Assembly: GCA_023432075.1 (NCBI GenBank)
Contig: JAEYVD010000490.1
Coordinates: 1 to 9,422 of the forward strand
Direction of reading: 5' to 3'
Length of the DNA stretch: 9,422 bases
From: Pseudomonadota bacterium
GTDB lineage: Bacteria > Pseudomonadota > Gammaproteobacteria > Burkholderiales > Burkholderiaceae_B
The notes beneath the pieces were generated by a model that was given only the letters and a program-made list of their open reading frames with translations, made no database searches and had not been told where the DNA came from. How positions within the stretch are numbered: the stretch's first letter is position 1; each line of letters opens with the position of its first letter. This document shows, piece after piece, positions 1 through 6,066 of the stretch. The position numbers and the translations under genes are program-made.

Positions 1-293
1 GCATCATGGTGTGCCTGGACTCCAACCACACCCACGACCACGTGCTGGCTGAATTGAACGCGTACGCGGATCTCGTCAGCGTGGGTAGCTACTGCGTCGT
101 GTTCGACACCTTCGTGGAAGACATGCCGGCGGACTACGAATGGCCGGGCCGCCACTGGGGCAAGGGCAACAACCCCAAGACGGCCGTATGGGAATGGATC
201 AAGCAGCACCCCGAGTTCGAGATCGACCGCTCGGTCGAAGACCGCCTGCTCGTCACGTCCGCGCCGGACGGATTCCTGCGCCGCAAGGCCTGA
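1..293 (+). CDS. CmcI-family protein (cephalosporin hydroxylase / rhamnosyl O-methyltransferase family), C-terminal part
   Basis: The reading frame is open from the left edge (first full codon at 3) to TGA at 291-293, so the start lies outside the window and about 97 residues are visible. The visible part resembles the C-terminal half of the CmcI family: LDSNHTHDHVLAEL, then GSYCVVFDT, VEDMP, a GNNPKTAVWEW segment and an ending SAPDGFLRRKA. Family knowledge: CmcI proteins have a SAM-methyltransferase-like Rossmann fold with a metal site; members in glycan clusters are thought to be sugar O-methyltransferases, and the 'cephalosporin hydroxylase' label is historical. The acyltransferase starts 20 nt after the stop on the same strand, which suggests co-transcription and a role in decorating a surface polysaccharide such as O-antigen. 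The family call is firm; the substrate is unknown. The ATG at position 6 is internal, not the start. Confidence 0.85.
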   Translation, partial: IMVCLDSNHTHDHVLAELNAYADLVSVGSYCVVFDTFVEDMPADYEWPGRHWGKGNNPKTAVWEWIKQHPEFEIDRSVEDRLLVTSAPDGFLRRKA

Positions 294-313
294 GTCCGCG
301 GCGGCCTGACAGC

Positions 314-814
314 ATGATCCACATCGATCCCACCGCGCGGGTGTCCGCGCTTGCGGATATCGAGGATTCGACCCGCGGCACCCGCATCATGGTGGGACCG
401 CGGGCGGTGATCGACGCCTTCGTGAAAATCAAGCCCGCGGGTGGCTCGGGCGATGTCGAGATCGGGCCGGAGTGCGTCATCAATTCCGGCTGCGTGCTCT
501 ACACCGGCAACGGCATCCGCATGGGCGCGCGCGTGGCCGTGGCGGCCAACTGCACCTTTGCGCCAGCCAACCATGAATTCCGCCGCCGCGACCTGCCCAT
601 CCGTGAACAGGGCTTCCGGCCCAGCAAGGGCGGCATCGTGATCGAAGACGACGTCTGGATCGGCGCGAACTGCGTGCTGCTCGATGGCGCCATCCTGCGC
701 CAGGGTTGCGTCATCGCAGCCGGCAGCGTCGTGCGCGGCGAGATCGAAGCCTATTCGATACAGGGCGGCAATCCGCTCAAGCGCTTGGGACGGCGCGAAG
801 CGACGGGCGACTGA
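314..814 (+). CDS. Left-handed beta-helix (hexapeptide repeat) O-acyltransferase
   Basis: This 166-residue protein is built from hexapeptide-repeat turns, visible as VEIGPECVINSGCVLYTG (residues 48-65), IRMGARVAVAANC (68-80) and IVIEDDVWIGANCVLLDGA (108-126). It ends in the typical AAGSVV...YSIQGGNPLKRLGRR tail of xenobiotic/maltose/WbbJ-like acetyltransferases. His87 in ANHEF is the likely catalytic base by analogy with this family. These enzymes are cytoplasmic trimers that move an acetyl group from acetyl-CoA to a sugar hydroxyl. The ATG at 314 was chosen because the beta-helix begins straight after it; an upstream in-frame ATG at 140 would add 58 Arg/Pro-rich residues overlapping the CmcI-like gene in another frame. 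No clear Shine-Dalgarno lies before 314, so translation may be coupled to the upstream gene. A likely job is O-acetylation of a surface glycan; the exact acceptor cannot be read from the sequence. Confidence 0.88.
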   Translation: MIHIDPTARVSALADIEDSTRGTRIMVGPRAVIDAFVKIKPAGGSGDVEIGPECVINSGCVLYTGNGIRMGARVAVAANCTFAPANHEFRRRDLPIREQGFRPSKGGIVIEDDVWIGANCVLLDGAILRQGCVIAAGSVVRGEIEAYSIQGGNPLKRLGRREATGD

Positions 815-944
815 CCCTGGCGGTCTGCGGTCCCCCCACGCATATTTCCTTCAAGCGCCCCATTTTCCGTCCTATTCCCCGGTTGCACCCTGCGGACTTG
901 CTTCATAATTGCGACCGCAGCTTTGTATCTATATTTTTCACGAC
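815..944 (+). promoter_or_regulatory. Intergenic region with possible promoter for the 281-aa membrane protein gene
   Basis: The 130-nt gap becomes AT-rich toward its right end. Two weak sigma70-like arrangements can be drawn: TTGCAC (883-888) with CATAAT (904-909) at 15-nt spacing, and TTGCGA (909-914) with TATATT (930-935), also at 15 nt. Both spacings are short. No Shine-Dalgarno is visible before the ATG at 945; if the second box is used, the transcript would start almost at the ATG and be leaderless. No terminator was seen after the acyltransferase gene. Confidence 0.25.
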
Positions 945-1790
945 ATGACCGCCACGCCTCCCGATCCACTCGCTACGCAGCACGACGGCACCCCGGATCC
1001 AGACGACCAGGGGCCGGCGGACACGCAGACCCAGCGCCTGCAGGAAGAAAACCGCGCCCTGCGCGAGCTGCTGGCCGCGCAGGTGCATGCGTCGCTGCCG
1101 CGGCAGGAGCCAGGCTGGCTCAGACGCCTGGGGTGGTGGCTGATCTCGGCACCCGGCGCGGCGCTGGTCGGATGGCGCAGCCTCTTCGGGCGCGACGATG
1201 GCGAACCCATCACACGCCGCCGCGTGGGATGCGCAACGTTGACCGTGATCTATACGCTGGCCATCTATGGCGCACTGGTGCTGCTCGTCGTGTCGTGGAA
1301 TTCGCCCAACACGGCTCCCTCGGGAGCGACAGCCGCCGGCCCGGTGCGTGTGCCGTTGACGCCCCCGTCGACCCAGCCGCCTGAATCGAATGCGGCGGGC
1401 AAAGGCGCCGCGCCGTCATCGGACACTTCATCTTCCGCATTGGGAGGGCCGGACGCATCTTCTTCCGTGTTGGATAGGCCGGAGACGGACGTTTCTTCTT
1501 CCGCGCCCGATCATGCCTTGCCGGCGGCCTCTTCCACGGGGCCGGCTCGCACGGCGGCCTCGCCGTCATCTTCCGAACACACTCCCACCGCGCCGCGGCC
1601 GTCGCTGCGTATCACCGAGATTCCCGCGCCGGACCCGATGGCTTGGGTCGCCGCGCTGGATGGCGAATTGGCACGGTGCGCGGAAATGGGCTTCTTCGAC
1701 CGTCCCGAATGCGCATGGACAGCGCGCAAACAATTCTGCGAACCCAATCAAGGCTGGGGCAAAGTGAAGGAATGCCCGGCGCAGCCTTGA
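945..1790 (+). CDS. Hypothetical single-pass membrane protein with Ser/Pro-rich linker and four-Cys C-terminal module
   Basis: This 281-residue protein is not recognised as a named family. In order it has: an acidic/polar N-terminus; a short helix with coiled-coil character (about 31-48, RLQEENRALRELLAAQ); a Trp/Arg-rich stretch (57-84); one strong hydrophobic segment (about 97-117, ATLTVIYTLAIYGALVLLVV); a long low-complexity Ser/Pro/Ala linker (118-225) with a 10-residue repeat; and a compact C-terminal module (232-281) with Cys245, 256, 265 and 277 in the pattern C-x10-C-x8-C-x11-C, including FFDRPEC and WGKVKECP. Similar short Cys modules occur at the ends of hypothetical proteins in Burkholderiales (recalled, not searched). 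The positive charge before the membrane segment favours an in-to-out orientation, putting linker and Cys module in the periplasm, where two disulfides could form. The ATG at 945 is preferred over a TTG at 909. Function unknown. Confidence 0.72.
   Translation: MTATPPDPLATQHDGTPDPDDQGPADTQTQRLQEENRALRELLAAQVHASLPRQEPGWLRRLGWWLISAPGAALVGWRSLFGRDDGEPITRRRVGCATLTVIYTLAIYGALVLLVVSWNSPNTAPSGATAAGPVRVPLTPPSTQPPESNAAGKGAAPSSDTSSSALGGPDASSSVLDRPETDVSSSAPDHALPAASSTGPARTAASPSSSEHTPTAPRPSLRITEIPAPDPMAWVAALDGELARCAEMGFFDRPECAWTARKQFCEPNQGWGKVKECPAQP
1422..1517 (+). repeat. In-frame imperfect tandem repeat (10-residue unit) in the Ser-rich linker
   Basis: Three units encode DTSSSALGGP, DASSSVLDRP and, after a two-residue ET insertion, DVSSSAPDHA. 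The first two 30-nt units (1421-1450 and 1451-1480) agree at 22 of 30 positions by hand count. The copies have diverged, so this is an old duplication within an unstructured linker and not a current slippage tract. Confidence 0.75.
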
Positions 1791-2023
1791 TGCGCGCAGC
1801 CCTTGCTCTTCACCGCGCCAACTAGACGCAACTCGCCAGTCCGCGCCTGCGCTTGCCGAAACGCGCAAGTCCATGCATGTCACATGCCCGCCACGTACCC
1901 GCGCCACAATGCACCCCGGCGCGCGATCATTGCGAAATGTTTTGCATCATTCGAAGGGCGTGCCCCATAATGCCACTTGCTTCGGCCATCGAACCGGCCT
2001 CACATCACCAGGACACCTAGACC
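1791..2023 (+). promoter_or_regulatory. Intergenic region with a probable promoter for the YjfB-like gene
   Basis: The 233-nt gap has no convincing gene. The best promoter candidate is TTGCAT (1942-1947), 18-nt spacing, CATAAT (1966-1971), giving a leader of about 45 nt. AGGA at 2010-2013 could serve as ribosome binding site, ten nt before the ATG at 2024. No good match to the flagellar sigma28 pattern (TAAA-N15-GCCGATAA) was seen. A short odd-centred palindrome GCATGT-C-ACATGC lies at 1875-1887 and could be a regulator site. No intrinsic terminator was found after the 281-residue gene. Confidence 0.35.
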
Positions 2024-2218
2024 ATGGATGCTTCCGTCAACAACACCGTCAATTCCGCCTTGGCCCTGCGCGACGCGAATCTCATGATGGAAGTGCAGGC
2101 ATCGGTCACGAAAAAGGCGATCAACGCGCAAGCCGATTCGGTCGCCACGCTGCTCCAATCGCTGCCGGTGCTGGCCATCGACGGCACGCTGGGCTCGCGC
2201 ATCAACACGCACGCCTGA
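2024..2218 (+). CDS. YjfB-like small protein (putative motility protein family)
   Basis: The gene encodes 64 residues, about the usual length for YjfB-like proteins. The sequence has the family layout: a short N-terminal helix (VNNTVNSALALRDANLMMEVQ), a second helix beginning ASVTKKAINAQADSVATLLQSLP, and a C-terminal G-T/S-L-G-x-x-I-N/D-x-x-A tail (GTLGSRINTHA). There is no signal peptide or membrane segment, so it should be cytoplasmic. The family is labelled 'putative motility protein' from Bacillus YjfB, but its biochemical role is not established. It stands alone: its own likely promoter is upstream and a strong terminator follows about 45 nt after the stop. No flagellar gene is next to it in the window. 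The family call rests on recognition of length and pattern. Confidence 0.75.
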   Translation: MDASVNNTVNSALALRDANLMMEVQASVTKKAINAQADSVATLLQSLPVLAIDGTLGSRINTHA

Positions 2219-2263
2219 ATCAGCCCCACGCGGCAACACGCCGCGACGCCCCGCACAGAAGAC

Positions 2264-2287
2264 AGCCGCCCCACGGGCGGCTTTTCT
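2264..2287 (+). terminator. Intrinsic terminator of the YjfB-like gene
   Basis: A perfect 8-bp GC-rich stem (AGCCGCCC at 2264-2271, GGGCGGCT at 2275-2282) with a CAC loop is followed by TTTTCT. The T-tract is only on the right side, so it works for the + strand and would not serve the converging marR gene. Confidence 0.85.
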
Positions 2288-2305
2288 ATTGCGCGGCAGT
2301 GGACA

Positions 2306-2336
2306 GGTGGGATAGGTGTCAGACACCTGCGCCACC
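2306..2336. repeat. REP-like interrupted palindrome
   Basis: AGGTGTC-A-GACACCT (2314-2328) is a perfect 7-bp inverted repeat around one base. It is flanked, across a symmetric 3x3 internal loop (GAT / GCG), by GGTGG (2306-2310) and CCACC (2332-2336), so 12 base pairs can form. It lies between two converging genes and has no T-tract. Similar GGTGTC/GACACC hairpins are recalled as dispersed repeats in betaproteobacterial intergenic DNA, but copy number cannot be judged from one window. It might also protect or end the marR transcript. Confidence 0.55.
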
Positions 2337-2354
2337 ATCACCACGCCCGCCCGC

Positions 2355-2858
2355 TTAAACCTTCGGCTTGCGCTCCAATCCCACAATCATTTTCGCCAGC
2401 AACCCATCCAGCTGCGCCTGCTCCTTTTGCGTCAACGACGCCAGTGCCTGCTGCTCATTCGCCACGTGCAGCGGCAGCAGCTTGTCGATGAGCGCCAGGC
2501 CCGCTGGGGTGAGCCGCACGAGCGTGCTGCGCCGGTCGTTGGGCGATGGCACGCGTTCGATGAGGCCCTTGCGTTCCAGGCGGTCCAGGCGGCTGGTCAT
2601 GGCCCCTGAGGACAGCATCAGGCCTTCATGCAGATCGGTGGGTGTCATGGCGTAGGGGCTGCCCGACCGCCGCAGCGTGGCGATGACGTCGAATTCGCCC
2701 TGATGCAGTTCGAATTGCGCCGCCAGCGGCAGGAACCAGTTGCGCTCCAGCAGATGCGTGGCTTGCAGCAGACGGCCCACCAGCGCCATCACGTTGGCGT
2801 CGATGTCGGGCCGCTCGCGATGCCATGCTTCCTGCGCGCGCCTTGCACGGTCATTCAT
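2355..2858 (-). CDS. MarR-family winged-helix transcriptional regulator
   Basis: The 167-residue product has the MarR layout: N-terminal dimerisation helices (about 1-50), a winged helix-turn-helix with MTPTDLHEGLMLSSGAMTSRLDRLERKGLIERVPSP (71-106) as recognition region, the wing with the signature NDRRSTLVRLTPAG (107-120), and a C-terminal dimerisation helix (about 121-162). MarR proteins bind as dimers to palindromic DNA and usually release it on binding a small phenolic or other ligand. The gene diverges from the MFS transporter across 109 nt, a standard regulator/target arrangement, and the shared gap holds a perfect inverted repeat. Ligand unknown. The ATG at 2858 is supported by a CGAGA-type ribosome binding site a few bases upstream and by the usual family length. 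No intrinsic terminator was found after its TAA stop. Confidence 0.93.
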   Translation of the reverse strand: MNDRARRAQEAWHRERPDIDANVMALVGRLLQATHLLERNWFLPLAAQFELHQGEFDVIATLRRSGSPYAMTPTDLHEGLMLSSGAMTSRLDRLERKGLIERVPSPNDRRSTLVRLTPAGLALIDKLLPLHVANEQQALASLTQKEQAQLDGLLAKMIVGLERKPKV

Positions 2859-2905
2859 GGTTGTCTCGGCGTAAAGCTATTTGCGTTGGCAGCAATGATA
2901 TCCCG

Positions 2906-2935
2906 TTGCTGAACGCACCATGCCGTCTATATACT
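2906..2935 (+). promoter_or_regulatory. Predicted sigma70 promoter of the MFS transporter gene
   Basis: TTGCTG at 2906-2911 and TATACT at 2930-2935 (five of six match to TATAAT) are 18 nt apart, placing the transcription start near 2942, inside the inverted repeat at 2936-2960. The -35 box is the right arm of a second inverted repeat, CAGCAA (2890-2895) / TTGCTG (2906-2911). The marR promoter on the other strand could not be placed with confidence. Confidence 0.5.
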
Positions 2936-2960
2936 TCGACATCAAATAACTTGATGTCGA
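2936..2960. promoter_or_regulatory. Likely MarR operator (perfect 10-bp inverted repeat)
   Basis: TCGACATCAA (2936-2945) and TTGATGTCGA (2951-2960) are perfect reverse complements around ATAAC. Size and symmetry fit a MarR-dimer site. The repeat begins directly after the predicted -10 box, covers the expected start site, and its right arm overlaps the only weak ribosome binding site (GAG at 2959-2961) before the ATG at 2968. A bound repressor would block transporter transcription. Binding by this MarR protein is inferred from position. Confidence 0.78.
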
Positions 2961-2967
2961 GATATCC

Positions 2968-4158
2968 ATGACGCGCGTGAGGTTACGCCCTTTGTTTGCC
3001 ATCGTCGCCATCGTGGCCGTGGCGCTGAACCTGCGACCAGCCCTGGCCGCCATCGGGCCGTTGCTGGACATGATCCAGGGGGCCACCGGCGCAACCAATA
3101 CGCAGGCCAGCCTGTTGACCACCTTGCCCGTGTTCGTCATGGGAGTCTGCGCGCTGGCGGGTGCACGCATTTCGGGGTGGTTGAATGAGCGGATCGGGAT
3201 CGCGCTGGGCGTGGCGCTGGTGGCCGTTGCTTGCGCGGCGCGCTTCGTCGGGACGCAGACCTACGGGCTGCTGCTGACGGCGGTGCTGGCGGGGGTCGGC
3301 ATTGCGCTGGTGCAGACCTTGCTGCCTGCCTTCATCAAGCGCAATTTTGCGCATGACATGGGACGCGTGTTTGGCTTGTACACCACCGGCATCATGGCGG
3401 GCGCGGCCGTGGCGGCGGCCAGCGCTGCGGGACTTGCAGGCAGGTTCGGGGGGCCCGCCGCATTGGCCTTCTGGAGCGTACCCGCCCTGCTCGCACTGCC
3501 GCTGTGGCTCAAGGCCGCGCAAGGTCGAGCCGACGCGACATCGCCCCTTCATCGCCCGGCTCGCGTGGCGCCGCAAAGCTTCTGGCGCAATCTGCGGGCG
3601 TGGGAGCTGATGCTGTTCTTTGGCATCGGCACCGGGGCCTACACGCTGGTGCTGGCGTGGCTGCCGCCGTTCTATACCAGTCTCGGCTGGGAACCTTCCG
3701 CCGCGGGCTTTCTGCTGGGCGGCCTGACGCTGGCCGAAGTGATGGCGGGTCTGGCCGTGTCGGCATGGATCGGCAGGTTTGCGGATCGCCGCAAGCCGCT
3801 GGCCGCCGTGTTGACCCTTCTGATCTGCGGACTGATATGCCTGATCCTGGCCCCCCTCAAGCTGGCGCTGCTGGCGTGCCTGCTCCTGGGCATCGGCATC
3901 GGCGCGCTCTTTCCGTTGTCGCTGATCGTGGCGATGGACCACCTGGACGATCCCGCGCAAGCGGGAATGCTGGCGGCTTTCGTGCAAGGCGGAGGCTACT
4001 TGATTGCAAGCTTCATGCCGTTGCTGGCGGGCGTCCTGCGCGATCGGTTTGCAAGTTTGACCGAGGCATGGATCGTGATGCTGGCCGGCGCGGTCGTGCT
4101 GCTGGCGCTGGCCCTGCGGTTTTCGCCGGCCTCGTATCGACGGATCGACGCCGGATAA
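2968..4158 (+). CDS. MFS transporter, CynX/NimT family
   Basis: This 396-residue protein is very hydrophobic and fits 12 membrane segments, with six on each side of a polar loop (about 184-210). The N-terminal motif NLRPALAAIGPLL (21-33) is the hallmark of the cyanate (CynX) / 2-nitroimidazole (NimT) branch of the major facilitator superfamily. GRFADRRKP (269-277) is the loop-type MFS motif in the second half. It sits in the inner membrane and probably exports or imports a small organic compound; the substrate cannot be deduced, and cyanate transport should not be assumed because no cyanase is nearby. The ATG at 2968 is the first after an in-frame stop at 2947-2949. The divergent MarR gene and the operator at 2936-2960 suggest ligand-induced expression. 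A strong terminator follows. Confidence 0.92.
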   Translation: MTRVRLRPLFAIVAIVAVALNLRPALAAIGPLLDMIQGATGATNTQASLLTTLPVFVMGVCALAGARISGWLNERIGIALGVALVAVACAARFVGTQTYGLLLTAVLAGVGIALVQTLLPAFIKRNFAHDMGRVFGLYTTGIMAGAAVAAASAAGLAGRFGGPAALAFWSVPALLALPLWLKAAQGRADATSPLHRPARVAPQSFWRNLRAWELMLFFGIGTGAYTLVLAWLPPFYTSLGWEPSAAGFLLGGLTLAEVMAGLAVSAWIGRFADRRKPLAAVLTLLICGLICLILAPLKLALLACLLLGIGIGALFPLSLIVAMDHLDDPAQAGMLAAFVQGGGYLIASFMPLLAGVLRDRFASLTEAWIVMLAGAVVLLALALRFSPASYRRIDAG

Positions 4159-4204
4159 ACAACGCACGCATCCACAGCGCACACATCCACAACGAAAACA
4201 CGGA

Positions 4205-4242
4205 AAAAAGCGCCGCCCCCTCAAAAAGGGGCGGCGCTTTTT
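4205..4242. terminator. Bidirectional intrinsic terminator between the MFS gene and lpdA
   Basis: A 15-bp perfect stem (4205-4219 with 4228-4242) carries GCGCCGCCCC paired with GGGGCGGCGC, flanked by A5 on the left and T5 on the right, with an 8-nt loop CTCAAAAA. Because A-tract and T-tract flank the GC stem on both sides, it can end transcription of the MFS gene on the + strand and of aceE-aceF-lpdA on the - strand. It lies 46 nt from one stop codon and 27 nt from the other. Confidence 0.92.
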
Positions 4243-4269
4243 GTTGCGATCGCGGCAAGCCGCGGCGCG

Positions 4270-6054
4270 TTACTTCTTTTTCATCGGCGGCAGGTCGGTG
4301 CAGACGCCTTCGGCGACTTCCGCGGCCATGCCCACCGATTCGCCCAGGGTCGGGTGCGGGTGAATGGTCTTGGCGATGTCGACGACGTCGGCGCCCATTT
4401 CCACGGCCAGGGCCAGTTCGCTGATCAGGTCACCCGCGTGGGTGCCCACGATGCTACCGCCCAGGATGCGGTGCGTTTCGGCATCGAAGATAAGCTTGGT
4501 GAAGCCCTCGTCGCGGCCGTTGGCGATGGCGCGGCCGGAGGCGGCCCACGGGAACACGCCCTTCTCGATCTTGATGCCCTGCTTCTTGGCTTCGTCTTCA
4601 GTCAGGCCAACCCACGCCACTTCCGGATCGGTGTAGGCCACCGACGGGATGACGCGCGCGTCGAAGAAGGACTTCTGGCCGGCGGCGGCTTCGGCGGCGA
4701 CGTGGCCTTCATGCACGGCCTTGTGGGCGAGCATGGGTTGGCCAACGATGTCGCCGATGGCGAAGATGTGCGGCACATTGGTGCGCATCTGGCGATCGAC
4801 CTCGATGAAACCGCGGTCGGTCACGGCGATGCCCGCCTTGTCGGCGCCGATCTTCTTGCCGTTGGGGCTGCGGCCCACGGCCTGGAGAACCAGGTCGTAG
4901 CGCTGCGGCTCCTTGGGCGCGCCCTCGCCTTCGAAGGTGACGTAGATGCCGTCCTTCTTGGCCTCGGCGCCCACCGTCTTGGTCTTCAACATGATGTTGT
5001 CGAAGCGGTAGGCGTTCTTCTTCTGCCACACCTTGACCAGGTCGCGGTCGGCGCCCTGCATCAGGCCGTCCAGCATTTCCACGACATCCAGGCGTGCGCC
5101 CAGCGTGGAGTACACCGTGCCCATTTCCAGGCCGATGATGCCGCCGCCGATGATGAGCATCTTCTTGGGCACTTCACGCAGCAGCAAGGCGCCGGTGGAG
5201 TCCACGATGCGCTCGTCCTGCGGCAGGAAGGGCAACTTCACCGACTGGCTGCCGGCGGCGATGATGGCCTGCTTGAAGCGCAGGGTCTGCGACTTGCCGT
5301 CGGCGCCCTTGACCGTCAGGTGGTTGGCGTCGGCAAACTCGCCCACGCCCGTCACCACGGTGACCTTGCGCGCCTTGGCCATGCCGGCCAGACCGCCGGT
5401 CAGCTTGGCGACCACGCTGTCCTTGTAGCCGCGCAGCTTGTCCAGGTCGATCTTGGGCTCGCCGAAGCTGATGCCGTGGGCAGCCAGTTCGCGCGCTTCG
5501 TCGATGATGGCGGCGTTGTGCAGCAGCGCCTTGGACGGGATGCAGCCCACGTTCAGGCAGACGCCGCCCAGCGTGCTGTAGCGTTCGACCAGGACCACGG
5601 ACAGGCCCAGGTCGGCGGCGCGGAAGGCGGCGGAATAGCCGCCGGGGCCCGCGCCCAGCACCAGCATGTCGTATTCGCCGTCGGCCGAACCGCTGTAGGT
5701 GGCGGCGGCCGGCGCAGCAGCCTTGGGGGCTTCCGACTTGGAAGCGTCCTTGACGGCCGGCTTGGATTCAGCCTTGGGAGCCTCTTCTTTGGCGGCGCCA
5801 GCGTCAGCACCCGAGGCTGCTTCCACTTCCAGCACGACCGCGCCTTCGGCGACCTTGTCGCCGACCTTGACAGAAATGGACTTGACCACGCCGCCTTGCG
5901 ACGCGGGGATTTCCATCGAGGCCTTGTCGGACTCAACCGTGATCAGGCTCTGTTCCGCCTTGATCGTGTCGCCCACGGCCACCAGCACCTCGATGACTTC
6001 GACTTCCTTGAAGTCGCCGATGTCCGGCACTTTGATTTGAACGGTATTGCTCAT
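4270..6054 (-). CDS. lpdA: Dihydrolipoyl dehydrogenase (pyruvate dehydrogenase E3) with N-terminal lipoyl domain
   Basis: E3 reoxidises dihydrolipoamide on E2 and passes electrons through FAD to NAD+. Of 594 residues, 1-79 form a lipoyl domain (lipoyl Lys44 in [11 protein letters not shown]); an Ala/Lys/Pro linker follows (80-125). Then come the FAD-binding GAGPGG (134-139), the redox disulfide Cys166/Cys171 in GGVCLNVGC, the NAD-binding GGGIIG (303-308), the second FAD site at FAIGD (431-435), and the dimer-interface pair His567/Glu572 in HPHPTLGE. The protein is about 120 residues longer than a plain E3 because of the lipoyl domain, a form known from beta-proteobacterial and Neisseria-type E3 proteins. 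The start is 12 nt after the aceF stop, with GGGGAG (6059-6064) as ribosome binding site. Operon position makes it the PDH-specific E3 and not the 2-oxoglutarate dehydrogenase one. It ends in MKKK. Confidence 0.97.
   Translation of the reverse strand: MSNTVQIKVPDIGDFKEVEVIEVLVAVGDTIKAEQSLITVESDKASMEIPASQGGVVKSISVKVGDKVAEGAVVLEVEAASGADAGAAKEEAPKAESKPAVKDASKSEAPKAAAPAAATYSGSADGEYDMLVLGAGPGGYSAAFRAADLGLSVVLVERYSTLGGVCLNVGCIPSKALLHNAAIIDEARELAAHGISFGEPKIDLDKLRGYKDSVVAKLTGGLAGMAKARKVTVVTGVGEFADANHLTVKGADGKSQTLRFKQAIIAAGSQSVKLPFLPQDERIVDSTGALLLREVPKKMLIIGGGIIGLEMGTVYSTLGARLDVVEMLDGLMQGADRDLVKVWQKKNAYRFDNIMLKTKTVGAEAKKDGIYVTFEGEGAPKEPQRYDLVLQAVGRSPNGKKIGADKAGIAVTDRGFIEVDRQMRTNVPHIFAIGDIVGQPMLAHKAVHEGHVAAEAAAGQKSFFDARVIPSVAYTDPEVAWVGLTEDEAKKQGIKIEKGVFPWAASGRAIANGRDEGFTKLIFDAETHRILGGSIVGTHAGDLISELALAVEMGADVVDIAKTIHPHPTLGESVGMAAEVAEGVCTDLPPMKKK
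5818..6054 (-). repeat. Lipoyl-domain repeat, LpdA copy
   Basis: This segment encodes residues 1-79 of LpdA. Over residues 1-80 it differs from the first AceF lipoyl domain at one residue only (Thr4 against Ile4). At DNA level about 22 of 240 positions differ by hand count, nearly all silent. Confidence 0.9.
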
Positions 6055-6066
6055 AGGGCTCCCCGT

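Noticed and set aside
140..313. N-terminal extension of the acyltransferase from the ATG at 140
   Set aside because: The added 58 residues are Arg/Pro-rich and lie within the CmcI-like gene in another frame; the beta-helix starts at the ATG at 314.
909..944. TTG start for the 281-residue protein
   Set aside because: It overlaps the likely promoter bases and has no ribosome binding site; the ATG at 945 is simpler, though its own site is also poor.
1875..1887. Palindrome GCATGT-C-ACATGC
   Set aside because: Exact but short, far from the predicted promoter boxes, and with no related site nearby; noted only within the intergenic entry.
1873..2358. 161-residue open frame on the + strand across the YjfB-like gene
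   Set aside because: His/Arg/Pro-rich, runs through the terminator at 2264-2287, and overlaps the recognisable YjfB-like frame.
2983..4224. 413-residue open frame on the - strand opposite the MFS gene
   Set aside because: Composition is Gln/Arg/His-rich low complexity, typical of the antisense of a GC-rich membrane protein gene; the sense protein has clear family motifs.
3504..4424. 306-residue open frame on the + strand overlapping the MFS gene, the terminator and the lpdA end
   Set aside because: It passes through a strong terminator and overlaps two well-supported genes; Arg/Gly-rich shadow.
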